From NCBI RefSeq assembly GCF_019399895.1, contig NC_091873.1:2736001-2800000 (forward strand): a DNA stretch of 64,000 nt. Direction: 5' to 3'. This stretch comes from Cardiocondyla obscurior. Its lineage: Eukaryota; Arthropoda; Insecta; Hymenoptera; Formicidae. The position numbers were made by a program, and so were the translations under genes. The notes under the pieces were generated by a model, which saw nothing but the letters and a program-made list of their open reading frames with translations, had not been told where the DNA came from and ran no database searches. Below are positions 1-14,277 of the stretch, one piece after another (position 1 is the first letter of the stretch; the number at the start of each line of letters is the position of its first letter).

Positions 1-3000
1 ATACGTGAACCGATAAGTTCTACGGAAACGATAGAACGTCAACAAGTTTGATAACTCGTTGATCTATGCGTGATATAAGATAAACCGTCAAGTGAAACTC
101 GAGATTCACAGTCTCTCTATCGCCTGACATGAAATAATAAAATATTACTTATTCAGACGAAAGATTATAATGAAAATTATGAACTGCTCCGGGGAATTTT
201 GGAAATGAAATTCGGAGTGAATTTACGTTATTTATTGCGAGCCGTTGGCGCGGAAATAACGAAGCGATCTTTTAAAATAGAACGAAATAAATAACGGATC
301 GGATTAATTCTCGAAGCTGGCAAAAAGGGGAATTTACATATCGGGGCTCCCGTGGGAAGACCACGACGGTCACGCGATATTGCACTTCAACGCCGTCTGC
401 ATTCCGCGAAATCCCGATGCTTAAGGACGAGATAAAAGCAAAAGTAAATCGGCCTGCCATATTTTCGAGTCACTTTATCGCCTTTTATGGCATCGTTATC
501 GCTTCGAGAGAAAGGAAGAAAAGATCTTGCCGAGTCCCACCTTGCGAATCGGTGCCTCGGAGGGCTTAGGCTTTGCGCCTAAAGGGCGCGTCGTGCGGTA
601 AATTACCCGAGCGAGACTTGGACGCATCGCGTGTATGTGCACTCGCTTCTTTCTCGTTCTCACTCGCAACAACGGTGCCGAGCATCGTAGCGGCGCGAAA
701 GTATCGTTAAGAAGGACCTTTTCCGAACACTTGCTGGCAAAAGCAGTGCCTTACCCCAAAAGAGTGCCGGGCGTGACGAGTAATTAATTTCAGGCCCTTT
801 CGAATTTACGGACTTTGCATGAGAAAGCCGCCGTGTGTCGAGTCGCCGATAGTCTCTTTCTTAACGAGCCCTTGAATGCTAAAAAGAGATCCTTGACGCA
901 CGGCTGACGAGATGATTCGGGAGTAAGAGAAAGAAGAAAAAGCGGAAAAGTCGTTGGTAGAGTAAATAAATTCTGAAAAAACAAGGTCCGCTGTTGACGC
1001 GAATCGACGGCGCGGGGATCGAAACGGTGTTATTGACGAACATTCATTACTAAATATTGATTTTGAATCGGGAGCAGCGTTGACCATTGTCAATTTGCGC
1101 CGGTGAACGAATATAAACGCGAACGCGATATGTACACGTCAGGAACGTTTCTGCCTCGACTAGATTACGTAATTTATTTTCGCACGTCGAACGTAATTAA
1201 AGAAGATCAATTATATACGGCGGACACTTCTAATTTAAGACGCTTGATTAATTGCTTCCGCGTTATCAAAAAAAAAAAAAAAAAATTTAATATTCTATTT
1301 TAAAGCGAGCTCTTAAAATAAATTTACGAGATCGGTTGGCGAGATGAGAGGCTCGCGCTTATCACGTTTGCCTAATTGAATATCTTAATTAAAATATTTC
1401 AAGATAAATAAATTATTTTGCAGAACAAGTAACTTCGTATCGCCTATTTCAATCACTTTTCATATTCTACCTGTTATAAAATTCTCACGAAATGACGTGA
1501 GAAATCCGCATAACATGTTCGAAGCTTGCAATTTCCGCGTCGATCGACCCGCCACTCGATATTTTATATGTTGAGCTCGTCTGATGGATCCGAACGATGT
1601 ATCGTTAAATTGGTTAACTGATCGGCGTCTATCAGAACCGACTCGCGGAATTCGCCTCAAACGCGAACGTAATAGACATTAGAATGAAGATAGTGGCGGT
1701 ATCCCCATCTGTTTCCCTCGCGACTCTTCTTGCCCGACTCCGGCGGGAGAGATATCTCGAATAAGACAGCGCCAGGAATGCAGCCGCTCGATGGCTTCGC
1801 GAAATAATGCCGCGCGGTAATGAATATGCCGCGCGGGAGAGTGCTCTATCGCATTAAACGATTTAGTGTATTGTCGGCGGGAATATATTTGACTTAATGC
1901 GATTCACGTGCGATCCAATAAAACCACCGGGGAAGTTCACAATGCCGCCCTTGGCAGAACACTTCCATTCTCACGCGATTCATGCACGCGCATGGTATAA
2001 CTGGCTGACTGCAGTTTTTAAATGCGGAGGCATTAACTATGACTAACGTAAAAAGCTGTTCTCGCGAAAAGAGGCATGTAATCCCTTTTCTAGCGTATAT
2101 TACAGAGATATATTTTTCTTGCGCTTAGTTTTTTTTTTTTTTCTTTTGTGGACAACGAAACGCAGTAAGGTTAAAAATTAGCTTTGTTAATTTAATTTAA
2201 TTTTGAATATTGATGATATCAAGATTTGAATTAATTAGACATGTCGAAATAGATAAATTTTGACTCGGCACCGATATAATAATCCGCCCCAATCCGTTTA
2301 TATGTGACTCTCGATTCGACATTGAGGACTGAGCGATATTGCAATCTCTTGATTGATTCGCAAATCTTAGGATGAACTAACAATGCTAGGATTAAGATGC
2401 GCAAACGAACCGCTTTCATTCGATTGACGTGCACACTTCGCGCCCGCCTCGTCCTCCGCGAATATCCGCTTTTCCACGTGGCTGGAATAGCGATCGCGAT
2501 AACGTATTCAGAATAGCGGAGAGTGGTTTCTTGCATCATGAGTCATTGTATTAATTAGAAATTGCTTGCCGAGACTTTGGGCCCCGAGAGATCGGTAGGG
2601 CATATATCGAATGAAGAAAAGTTCTTCGCTCTTAGCTAATGGAGTTTTGCTGTCCAAGTCGTTTCAAATTCAGTTATTCCTAACAGCAATGTAATGTTTA
2701 CGGGGTTTTGTTACAATACTGTTCGAAGCAGATTATCTAAAACGGAGTACAAGCGGCAAAATATCAGGCCGAAAATTCATGGCAGTTTTCAGCCAGCTAC
2801 TTGAGAAATATATATTCGGTACGCGTGTCTGTTAAGTAAATAATAATGTTATTTTATGAGATAGATTTTTGTACGTTTTTCTATTATTCAACGCGGAATA
2901 ACGGGGAAATTCCGATATTCGGAAGATGGATCCGAACAAACGGAAATATTCCCATGTGCAATATTCCTAGAAGCGATGCATTGCAAAAACAACTCTTTTT

Positions 3001-6000
3001 CCTCGAAAATAAAAGAGTTGCAATCATGAGCGTATCGAAAAAAAATCTTTTTATACGAGGGGATTTTTTTTATATTTTTTATCGTTGAAAATACACCTCG
3101 GTTTTTCGATAGTTCCTACGATCGAACATTATTAAAATTGCATTCCGCTGAAGTATCAAATATTTCTCCGAATCTAGAAAAACGTCTCGTAATTAAAAGC
3201 AAAAATTAAATTTCATACAAATAACGGCACGGATGTTTCCTCGGAGCTCGGAACAATTTGCGGCCATTATAATCGAGTTCTCGCTCTGTTTTCTACTAAA
3301 TTTACGTCCGTTATGCTTGTCGACACTGCCAGTGGGTCACCATTGTAGCCCCGTTTATTATAAGAACGAAACGAAAATTCAATCGAAAAAGTTACCGCAT
3401 ATTATTCAAGTAAGACAAAGAAATATAAAGCGTAATTGTGGAGAAAGAAAGAGACAGATAATTAATAACGTTGCTTTTTGTTGGCATTTTTAACTTATAC
3501 AAATTAAATTTACTAAAAAGAAAAAAAAAAATCTTAATTGATTTCTAATATTAATAGTTCCAAAATACACGCGAATAATACAGCAGGCCTTTGATACCGA
3601 AATATTTCGTTCCCCTTTTGTGGCTCGAAAACGTTCGTCGAGGTGGTCCATTAAAACCAACCGCAATGGCGAAACAAAGGAAGCTACGCAGTCTTATCTT
3701 GATTGAATAAAAATGCCCAGGACTTTCGATGCACTCGATATAAATCTTGCTAAAAGGATTGCGGCAACGAGCAATACTGTCGATCGTTAATGCCACTCGC
3801 GGACGGAAATTTGCGAGAGGATGTATCTTGCATTCCACTTTCGACGATTAAAACGTTGACCGAAGTCTTGTACGATCGGAAGTGGGAATCTAAAATTTTT
3901 TTTCTCGACGACGCGATTATTGATACAACGGATTTGCAATGTATTTCCATTTGAGAGAACGTGCTACAAATATCTTTGTATTTTTTTTTTCTCTTGCAAA
4001 CTGCTTTGAATTTGTAATGTGAATATTTTCACTAAGATCTTATTGTACGAAATTCATGTTGAACGATGTGATGCAGGCTGCATTTATTTCTGTTTCGATA
4101 TCAAATACAAATTATCTTTCGAGCATCTCACATGAAAAAGTATTACCGATTTTCGTATCTGCGTGCGCTTGTTCTAGCACAAGTTTTTGAATAATTTCTC
4201 ACGCGTGTGGCGAATACACGGTGGTGTGTTGCTCTGCTTCGCGGAGATGATCGCCGAGTTCGCAAACGACCGTGGCCCCGAAGTTTGTTCAAGCTTTCAT
4301 CAAAAGCGACTTTCAATTTTGATTAACGATTCTTTTTCCACGGGCATAATTGTGGGTTTTACGGAGTCTCGCGTTGAAATTATTTTGCGCAGGTTGAAAA
4401 ATGAACGAGCGCTCGGGAATAATCAACGAAAAGAAGCTGCACGACTTCGCGATATTATTCCGGCAGACCCATTCGTCGGATTGCGAGTTAAATCTCGGAT
4501 CGGCCGACCTAAGCGCGCCATAGTTTTGATATCTGGCGAATAGGCAAATACAGTCTATCTTCCAAATCGCCTTATGAAAAGGAATCTCTCCGCGGATGAG
4601 CTTGTATATCGCGTCGCCGCAGCTGGCGCGAGGAATTATTTATTATTTACGCAGTCGGGGAGAATGTTCGTTCTACTTCAGCGCGACGGCGGCAGCATCC
4701 GGGCAATTCCTATTTGGCCATTTCCCTCCGATCTACTTCCCCTTGCATCACTCTTCATCCTTTCCCGCCGCTCACGTCACGGGAGATGTCAATTAGTCGG
4801 CGAAACACGAAACGACGGTGGAAAAAAAAAACAAAAAAATAAAAAAAAAACGTCACCACGGTTTATCTCGGTATTTTGGTTTAAAACTTAAAGGATCTTT
4901 AGCCGTGACGTGATCGGTGTCTATCGAAGAGACGAAACGGTAGTCGGGAATTGTCTACCTTACCGTATTCTCGCATCAAGCATTACTCTCGAGACTGAAA
5001 AATATACGAGGATAAAATTTTCTCGACTCGAAGAATCAACTCCGCGTGCGCAATTCGATCCGTCGATCTCGAGTGTAACTTTTAGAATCCCGATAGAAAT
5101 AAAACCCTGACAAAGATTCTTAGATTCTTCAGCATGTATGATTCAAGCTGAAGGAGATCAGCCGCCGAACTTTTTTGAAAGTATTATTTTATCGAGGACA
5201 GCGGGTCCACACTCATCAAGGCAAAAAAAAAAAAAAAAAATCAAGGAATCTGATACGAATCGGATGACTCAATAGGATATTAAATATGAGATATTAAAAT
5301 TGTAGTTTGGTTAAAAATGATGCAGACGGATCGATATTTTATTCCGTACCCTCGTCACTTTGACGCCCGAGAATCGATAAAATTCTAATCTCATTCGAAT
5401 ACGCGAGCGAAGTGGCTATTATTGGCCGAGAATCCGATATTAACCGATTCGTACAACTCGTGAAATCGACAGTGTGAGGAACTCTATATGCGAGACGCAG
5501 CGAGACACGAGGGAGAATCGCTCCTGCGGAAGTTCGATATGACGAAAATTAACGAGCTGAGTGACGCGACGGCGCGGGGGCAACGTAGGATGAACGCGGA
5601 GAGTGGACGCCGTTCGATTGATTTCCATTTAGCGGAAGAATGTGATTTTAAGCGGGGTGACCAATGCATTTAGCGAAACTGGCAGAAAGGGAAATGTGTG
5701 TTTTTAATTCGTTTAGCCGCCAAGGGTGGCTTTTGCGCGCGGCTGGAAAATGCAATATTGAAGATCAAAGCGAGAGGCGAGATGAGCGCGCGGCAAGGCA
5801 ACGGGGCGATCTTATCAATAATGGTTTTCTCGGGACAGAAAATTTTTTTATCGCGGGGAGAATCAACGTTTCTCATATGTACGTAACGGCCTCGTTGCAA
5901 CTCATTGGCGACCGGGCTGAGCGTAATCGCCGATAAAGCTAGGCTGCGATTGCAAAGTGGGACGAGAGCGACGCGAGAGCACCTTAAGTGCCGCGGAGTG

Positions 6001-7980
6001 CTCCTTGTTTTCCCGCTTTCCCATCCCGGGCTCTCTCGTTACGACAACGAGTGATTCGAGAGAAATCGCATTTCCCCCTCTCCCCCCTTAACCGATGGAC
6101 ATTTCTTGGCGTTGAAATTAATCTCCCGATAAATAACTTACTCCGCTCTCGAGTGCTCGTCTCCGGCTCGGTAATTATGGTGCTGCGATAAGGCTCGGCG
6201 CCACGAGTGCTTCTTCGAGACTAATTCGCCAACGATTGATGATTGTATCGCGCGTAGCTGCAAACTTCCGCGGTTCTTTCTCTTCGTGAGCAGGGAAAAA
6301 CTTTTCCAATTAAATATTTCCAACCGCAAGGACGCTGCGGAATTGATTCAACGATTCTTACATCTTCCTTTTGAAAATAGGACACTTTTCTCAGAAAATT
6401 ATCAAACACGCTGTAAGTTCCTTTCTTTTATAGAATATATATTGTATATTGAACTATTTAAGCGTGTGTTAAAGCGACATCGTTTACAGCCTCGTTAATA
6501 ACGTATTATCTTTGTAAATCATATTGCCATAATTATTTCGCGTTTAATCCAATATTATCGCTCTAGTTGCGAAATATTTAGTATTGAATGTGTTCAGTTT
6601 ATACGAGCGTTTAGAACTAATTACCCCGGGCGGTGATCGTCAGCGGATTAGCTCCGATGTCGGGATGCAATTTTCCGGAGGTACGATCGAGAGCAAAATC
6701 GCATAGCAGGGGCTACCCGAGGGAGAGTCCTTCGAGTGACAAAACGAGAGAGAAGCGCGACGGATGACGGTGGACGCGCCGCGTTACACCGCCAGAATGT
6801 TTCTTGCGCGGAAACATGGATACGCCGGCTCTCACGCGGCAAGGGATTCTGATTAGTCTGGTTTCTCGAATTGGCCGTCTTCCCATTTCCCCAGACACGC
6901 CCGGAATTTCGGTTTGGACACGTATGCGGAACCACCGCGCCACGTCAACAATGTAAATTCGGGCGTGACGACGTTCGGAAACTGTCGTCTGCGATAAAGT
7001 TTCGAAAGGGCGCGATTTGAGAAAGCTGCAAACACGATGAGACCCGAACCGATTACGCGGTTTGCGAAATTTCCAAAGTGGGACGACGTTTCGAAAATGT
7101 ATCGCTTCTTCAAGGTTCTGCGGGTCTGTCGGTAATGCTCTGAAAATTCTACGTATCGCGACGATATTTCCGCGACGCGGCGAACGTTGCGGTGCTTTAA
7201 GACGTTTAAAGATTTAAAAATCAATGTGATTTTATAAACCATTAATTTTTCTTACCGAGTTTTCGTTTATATATTATAAAAAAAAAAGGTCAGCTCGTAA
7301 TCTTGTATTTTTTATGAGACTACGTACGGTAGTCTCGTTTAGATATTGTATCGCAATACCGAGAGCTACGATCTGGATTTTCATCGCGGCGAGTTAACTT
7401 GAGGGAAGAAATAATATGATTTCACCGTCGGACAATTCCCTAAAAGAACGACGTTTCTGTATTCCCGCATCGTGTTACTTCGTATCGCCATAATCCGTCA
7501 GGGGATTCGTACAGGAGCCCTGGAAGCACGTTGGTACGACGTCTTCAAGGTTATCGATCCTCGAGGACCTCTGTCGCGAGACGAGAGAAAGGCAGATAGA
7601 CTATGAGAATTGCCAGCCGTTTTCTACCCTAAATCTTCACTTGCGGTACCCTTGAGGATCGGCCCTCCGCAAAAATCTGTTCGTCTGTTCCTCAATGTTT
7701 TGTAATATCTTACGTCACAGTTTTCTATCTCCAACTAACATTCGACTTATCTAAAGATATAAGTCTGAAAATATCTAACGCGATCTCTGCGAGTAACATT
7801 CACGGTCTATCGGCGAAATATTAAGGCTTTAACTGTCAAGCTTTCTAATCGAGGTCAGTTCTCCGTCGAATCGCGATCACCGTTGTTGGCGCGATACAAA
7901 ACGCCAGTTCACGCAAAAGTGCCCCTGCTGATGGGGCGAAAACTCAAATGGGCAAAATAATAAATCAAGTCCATCGGTCG
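1..7980. other. Stretch without a supported gene
   Basis: AT-rich DNA with scattered CpG-rich patches and homopolymer runs, for example poly-A at about 1268-1284. The open frames here, the longest 129 codons on the minus strand at 6853-7242, have no recognisable domain and no paired splice sites that would join them to neighbours. I see no transposase, reverse transcriptase, tRNA or rRNA. It may be intergenic or an intron of a gene outside the window. Confidence 0.6.
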
Positions 7981-8980
7981 ATCGGTGGCGAGCAAGAGAC
8001 GTGGCGAGGGGGGGGATGATGGGCGAGGGGAAGTTCCTACGACGCGAAATAGAGGTGGAGGTTGAAGATCACGATGGAGTTAGGCGGCGCGAGCTAAACG
8101 GATGTGCTGAACGCGCGCCGCTCTACGAGATCGAGGGTTGACCATTTCGGGAGAGGGTTGCAGGTGGTGGCGGCGACGGCTGATCGATGCAACAGCAGCG
8201 CCACTAGCCGGCGGTGGAGGACGGCCGGTATTTCCACTTCTCCTTCGCTTTCTCTGTATCTGTGATTCCTCCCAAGCTTATCTCACGGCTGCTGTTCCAG
8301 CTTCCTCTCTCGTCTTTCTTTCCTTCATCTCGCCTATTTTTTTCCCGCGGTACGTGCAGTGCGCGCTTACTAACCGAGTGTTCACCCCCTCGGTCCTTCC
8401 CGTCATCTACCCTTCCTCCATTCCCGTGTCCTCCGCCATCTCTCTGGCTCTTTCCTGCCCTCCAGGATCCTCGCAGCGATGTACTACGCACGTACTAACC
8501 GATCGGCGCACGTCGGACCTTCGTGGGAGTCGGTGCGACCCTCTCCGCGTGCGCCACCCTCCAGACGGGGGTCGCCTCGACGTAGCACCTCCGCGCCGTT
8601 CTCTCTCCCTCTCGGCGATCTCGCAGGCTCAGTTCTCGCCTGGAGACCATCCGGTACGCAGGTGATTCGGGACCATCTACCTCGGGCTCGGGTTCGCGAT
8701 GACACGTCGGCGCGCCACGAGGTGATCGCGGGATTCGCGCGTTCGCAACGAGGTGCTTTACCGTGCTTTTTTTTTCCGAGTCGCAAAAGCTTCCTCCGCT
8801 CTTTCGTCCTGATCTACTCCTACTCTGCGGTTCGCTGCGGTTGGCTCGTTTTAATGCGGATGAGATTGATCACGTCTGTTTCTCGCCGCCGACGGTTTTC
8901 GTTGTTACTTGTTTGTTTCCGCTGGTCGGATCTAATAGCTCGATAAAGCCGAGAGAGAAACCGGGTGTGGTAAAGGCGTT
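7980..8980 (+). promoter_or_regulatory. ens: CpG-rich block, candidate ens promoter and 5' UTR exon
   Basis: The composition changes sharply here. A purine- and GC-rich part (7980-8210, with G-runs at 8007-8036) is followed by a pyrimidine-rich, CpG-rich part to about 8970. A CAGT initiator-like motif lies at 8357-8360. Possible splice donors follow at 8661-8662 (TACGCAG|GTGATT) and 8970-8971 (GGTGTG|GTAAAG). The first well-supported ens exon, at 14022, has a good acceptor and no ATG before 14106, which implies at least one upstream non-coding exon; this block is the best candidate within 6 kb. The long open frame at 8138-8665 is compositional and has no domain. The link to ens is inference and no transcript evidence is available. 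Confidence 0.35.
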
Positions 8981-11900
8981 TCATTGTACTATTCTTTTTT
9001 TTCTTTTTTCTTTCTTTTTTTTTTTTTTTTTAAAGTAACTGTTGCATGGACTGATTATTAAAACTGACCTTGGCAGATGAGAAGAGCGCTCGACGGATTA
9101 TTTTATTTGCGTAACTGCAGTTTCAATTATTTATTATTTTTTTTTATTAGTCGTATATTTCTGCAATTTCAATTACGCAGCTCATTTGCGTTTGATTTTT
9201 TTCCCTCGCGAAATCTTGGTAGATGTTATTTCATTAACTAAGTGCCGAGAAACGTAGAACACTTCAAAGGAGGTATATAATTTACAAAATTGTAGACACG
9301 TAATTATTGCATCATGCATTTCGAGATCGCTTTGTTAAATTTTCGCATAGAATTCGAAAATGTTTTCGTAGCGGCGCAATACAGCGGAAGTACAGTAGTC
9401 TAATTAGTCGTCTGATACGTTTAATTTAACCGAAGATAATTGAAGACCGTTTACAAGATTTGCGGTCGTTTTGTCGAGAGACAGTTTTACGGCGAATAGA
9501 CGTGCGTGAAAAACTAGAGAGCTACTAAATCGTCGCGCGGGATCTTTGTGAGATAATATTCTGCAATATGTCGCACGTGGACAGATGGAATGTCACAAAC
9601 GTCTTGATCACGTGGTCACTGCGATCCCACCTGGATTACCGCCCAGTATCGACGTAATTTCGAGCATCAACATAATTTTAATCAGGAACTAAATTGGCGA
9701 TCTCGATGGCAGATTGGTTAATTTCGAAATTAATCCGTGATTGCACTTTGGCCTTATCCTCATCGGCGCATTTACGCTTCGTCACGTATTATTTGTTCAA
9801 GACACTTGATTCATATGAAACGCATTACGTTTAATTAACGTTATCGAATAATTTTGTGAACTCCCGTCAAGTAATTTTTATTCGGTCTCGCCTCTTTTCG
9901 AGGATACCGTATCTTTAAGATAGCTGGCCCGATTGCTAGCGAAATGCTGCAAAGTGGCACGGAAGTGGTAACAAAATCATGTCCCTCCACCGGCACCGCG
10001 GCGTCGTTCTTTCCAGGAAACTTTTTGTTTTCTATTCCGTACAGTTTATATAGCTGGCGACTGGAACGCGGCGGGTCTTGGCAGGCACAATTTTCCCGAA
10101 AACGACGAAATATCCGGAACGTTCCAAATAGAGTTCGTAATCAAAGTTCGAGTTAAGCCGTCGGGATCAATTTTTACCGGCCCTCCCGACGGTAAGCTGC
10201 CCGAAATGCTTATTCAAAATTAAGTTTTGACAACCCGGAGCTCGAAATGTCATGTCATTAAAAGATAAAAAAAATAAAAAAATAGTTTTTTTGCATCAAA
10301 ACTTTTCTTGCGGAATAATTCGATGAGAAGTTAATTAATACTCCGATTTTGATTACAGAAAAAGTTTGTCGTAAAAATAATTATAACTTAATATCGGAAA
10401 GGGTATACTTTTCTCTCATTAAAGCGCGATGTTCCATAAATTTAAAGATAAAGGAGATAGCTTTTGCGAAGAAAAAGTAACGCTGTACTTTTAAATCAAT
10501 TTACTAATATTAGTATTAATATTAAATCACGGTAGATGATATTTATATATATTTCTGCTTGGAATACAGGAGGAAATTTATCATTTTAGTTCGAGCTGCT
10601 CTTTATCGGCACAAGTTTAACATCGATCAAACGCATATAATTAATAATAAGGCGAATTTAATTATTCTAATTTCTCCATTACCGGCAATCTGTAGTTCAG
10701 CACGAGAGCCACATTCAATCGTCTACGAAAATTAATTCCGCTGCCTTTGTTTCATTATTCAATTCTCGGCTCATATTCCCCTTGCCTCGAGGACAGCAAT
10801 TAACATAATGAATTTCGGCCGTGTCACACACGCCTCGCCATTTATCCTTTAGATACGTTCGGTCTAAGTACCGAAATTAAAGCGGCCGAGTCTCGCGAGA
10901 GGCGGGTCGAAAATAATAAACGGCATTCAATTAAGATGACCCGCGGTATCTCGCCAGCAATAACTTACCGACGTTCATTATTATTACTTCGAAGACGCTC
11001 GTTTATTTCTGTCAAACGTATCGTGTCTCGCAAAGATCTTTTTATTCACGTCGCTTGCCGGGGAGATATCTTCTCTTAAATTCCTTCGACCGCAATTTCG
11101 CACGCGATTCTGTTCTATATTTTCACTGTTATTCAAAGTAAATGACTTAGCTGGACTTTTATTATTATAATTTTTTTCTACAGTTTTCTTGCTTATATAA
11201 AAAATGAAACGATTATAGATATTGTGGACACGTTGTTACATATACGTATGGAGATGAAAATGGAGATGTCCACACGTGTACCGCTGGGAGAATGACACGC
11301 CATTGTTCCCACGCGCGTCTGACTTTGACAGAAGCTCAATGATTCGTTCACCGATGGGCAAGGCCGACCAGCCGTCGGCGATTGCTTTCACGCACGATCG
11401 TAGATCGCTTAGCCTCATGCGAATGAAAATGCATGCTTTTGCATAACACGGCCGCGCCGACTTCCGGTTCTCTCACGTCGCTACTTCGCACGATCGGGTA
11501 TCGCGGGGAAAGATACTTAATATTCCGGCGTAATCTCGTGGGATTCGCATCGAAATTCGCCAACGTAATCTTCGATATATCTTCGATAATCTTGTAGCCG
11601 AAGTTAACTTGCCGCTTAAATATAAATGAAGCCTGATCACAGATCCTTGATCGCCGGACTCAGAATCTAAAGTTTCGATCCGGAGAACGTTCGCGCCGGA
11701 TTCTTTTTTAATGAAACCATTTACACGTGTAGTATTAAGCGCGAGTCACTTGGGGAATATCGTTTTCGCGTTATCTCGCGAACTCGCAGTTTAAAACGCG
11801 GATGATAAACGGCGGAAGGATACCCATTGTCAGTCTTTTTTTTCTTTTTTTTTCTATAGTTTCAACGAACGCGATGTAGTACTCTTTAGCGCGACTGAGA

Positions 11901-14021
11901 ATCGCCGTGTTCGGGAATTCCCATCAATTCTGTTTTCTTCCTAATGGTCGACGTGTGGCTGGCGATGGTACAGCGGACGTTTGACGGAATAATGTGCATG
12001 GCTAAGTGCGCGCATACCGAAAGAGTTTTTGCGCGTTGCACGTCGCGTGCAGCGATAAATCATAGGGCCCTTCGACCGGGAATGCGAACCATTTTTCCTG
12101 TACAGAGGGAGGGAGGGGGGAGGGAGAAAAATAGAAAAGTGCCTCTCTCCGAAAGTTTCCAAATCATTCTCTCGCGAAATCGCACACGGAATTTCAGACT
12201 TATCGCATCTAGATAGCGTCGGATTTCCGCCTGAAAGCTCACAGCCACCCGTGCGCCCTGTTTATCTACGTTTAAATGCGCGGCATTCGCGCCGATAACG
12301 CGAGAGATATGAACGATTCCGCACTTACGATCATCGTTAACGCGCCCGCGTAATCGAATCCCGGATAATAGAATAATAATTGAAAAATAGAATTATGCGC
12401 TCGCGATACGGGTCTGTAATAGCGCGATTTTGCAACGCGTCGTCGACGTTCAACTTTACAATAAAATCATCCCGTTACCGGCAATAAAATCGAATATCAA
12501 TCAGGATTATACTTATCGCGACGTGACGAGCTTCTTCTCTCGATGCAAATTAACTGGTCTCGTTATCGATCCGCAATCCGATCCAGCGTGGGAATGCAAT
12601 TCTCTAATGTAGAAATATATAATATTTTGAGAATCACGAAATGCAATTTATCCCCGGCGAATACTTCTTATCGACGATCTTTTTCTCGATTGACTCGGCT
12701 CGTAATTAATACCTTGCAGATAGTAATAATTTATATTAACTCGGATCCGCGTATCTAATCCGTATAATGGCTTCTTACCCTCGATTTGGCACGGCTTAAT
12801 TATTAGATATCGCTGCAATCATTAGTTATTAATCGAACGTTGTTAACAGGACCTCCCCCCCTTCCCCCGGCCGGTTCAACGCGCGAGCGGAGTCGTTAAA
12901 CCTGTCTTGATAATTTTCGTTATCCAACGTGGGAGACGGGAATGGAATACGGGCGACACACAAATCGTATAACGGGGCCCCGCGTATTCATGCTCGCGTT
13001 TGCGGTGGAAATACCTCGCATGCCCACGCGGCGAGAGCTAAATTAACAGCATGCGGCGTAATTTTAACGTAATGTAAATCGATATTGCTGCGGCGCGCTC
13101 CGCCGGGTTTCTGGCCCCCCTCGAACGCGAGCGTCACGGAATCCAGCAAGACATTTCGCGCTGCCTCGACCGGGGTAGTAAATTTTGCCGGACGGCCGCC
13201 TGGCAATCAGCCAGACATTTTTGCTATGGGTTACGACCGACGCTACGCACACCCCCACGCTAATGAACATGTGCATTCTTGCGTTATGCGTCCGTGTCAT
13301 CTGTCGTCGCTGCGCGTATTGTGCTCTACGATGCCCACCTGCGAGTTTCCCCCGATCTTTATGCCCTCACGTCGAGACGTTTGTGCCACAACCATGCGAC
13401 ATTTCACGGAGACGTAAATTTCTTTCTCTCGCCGACTTTTGATATTGCATATTATTAATTAATTTCTTTGTAAATTTTATGAGAAATTTACCGAGGCATT
13501 TTTAATTTTTACATTTTCTGAGGAACTGATAAAATGTTTGAAAGGGAATACGACTCGTCGGAGAATTTTCTGTAGAAGTTTTCTACTTCGGTGTCAATTT
13601 TATAATATCGCCAAGCACTGACGAAACGCAAGCCAACTTCTACGACGCAAATACCGCCTAGCCTGATCTCGGTGTAATCTTGTCGATCACTCCCTAGATG
13701 CTCGCTTAAGCGAGCTCTTTCCATCCCCGAATCGGATCCCGGATTAGTCGGTTTCGCGTTTAATAGACGCAATGTAATATCTGTCGTGATGAGATCGCCG
13801 CTGTTGACGATATCGAAAAATATCAGAAGAGATAGCCATGAATAGTGAGCGGGACTCGTGACTGTTTTGCGAACAACGAGAAGAAAACGACGAAGAGCGA
13901 GCGAAAGAAGGTAGAAGCGGGCCGGTCCGGTGGGGCCCCGGCCATGGGGGAGACAGTATGTTTTCCGAGCTGTGCAGGGAGACCCTGCGGAAGGCAGCAG
14001 TGTGTTACTCTGCTCGTGCAG
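8980..14021. other. Stretch without a supported gene (possible first intron of ens)
   Basis: Mixed AT-rich DNA with a GC-rich part at about 12880-13420. A short perfect hairpin lies at 10158-10192 (arms CCGTCGGGA and TCCCGACGG), and a G-run motif lies at 12105-12125. No coding exon with paired splice sites and a plausible product was found. If the block at 8 kb is the ens 5' UTR exon, this is the first intron. Confidence 0.55.
12105..12125 (+). other. G-quadruplex-type G-run motif
   Basis: Four G-runs separated by single A residues (GGGAGGGAGGGGGGAGGG) fit the canonical G3+N1-7 pattern with very short loops. It lies about 2 kb upstream of the first ens coding exon. Formation of a structure in the cell is not shown. 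Confidence 0.6.
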
Positions 14022-14277
14022 GAAGTCCATCACCATCGCCACCAACGTCTCCGCCGCCATCACCCGCCAAGGAGGCAAAGACTGCTGCCAACGCTGACCT
14101 GGCAAATGTCCGTGATGCCAGCCACGAAGGAACCAGAGACTACCACCAACACCAACACCACCATCATCATTCAGGGACCATCGCCGGAAAGCGAGCACCG
14201 CCAACCGGAAACACCACCGGCGAGCCCAAAGACTCGGAAAAATCAACTTCTACCGACCGTTCGAACGACTTCAGGGA
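14022..14277 (+). CDS. ens: ens exon 1: 5' UTR end and start codon (CDS from 14106)
   Basis: The acceptor TGCTCGTGCAG ends at 14021. The first ATG after it is at 14106 in a good insect context (GGCAAATG). That frame gives MSVMPATKEPETTTNTNTT followed by a proline/serine-rich, disordered 57-residue N terminus. The donor GGGA|GTACGT leaves phase 1, as the next exon needs. A second ATG at 13958 opens another frame (MFSELCRE...) that also runs through the exon, and the minus strand is open as well, so frame choice here rests on start context and splice phase rather than a conserved domain. No conserved motif is visible in this stretch. Confidence 0.6.

Noticed and set aside
8138..8665. 175-codon open frame on the plus strand
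   Set aside because: It lies in CpG- and pyrimidine-rich promoter-like DNA with several overlapping open frames, and the product is low-complexity without a domain.
13509..14246. 245-codon open frame on the minus strand
   Set aside because: Half of it is the antisense of the GC-rich first ens exon and the rest has no domain or splice structure. Best explained as a shadow of the coding exon.
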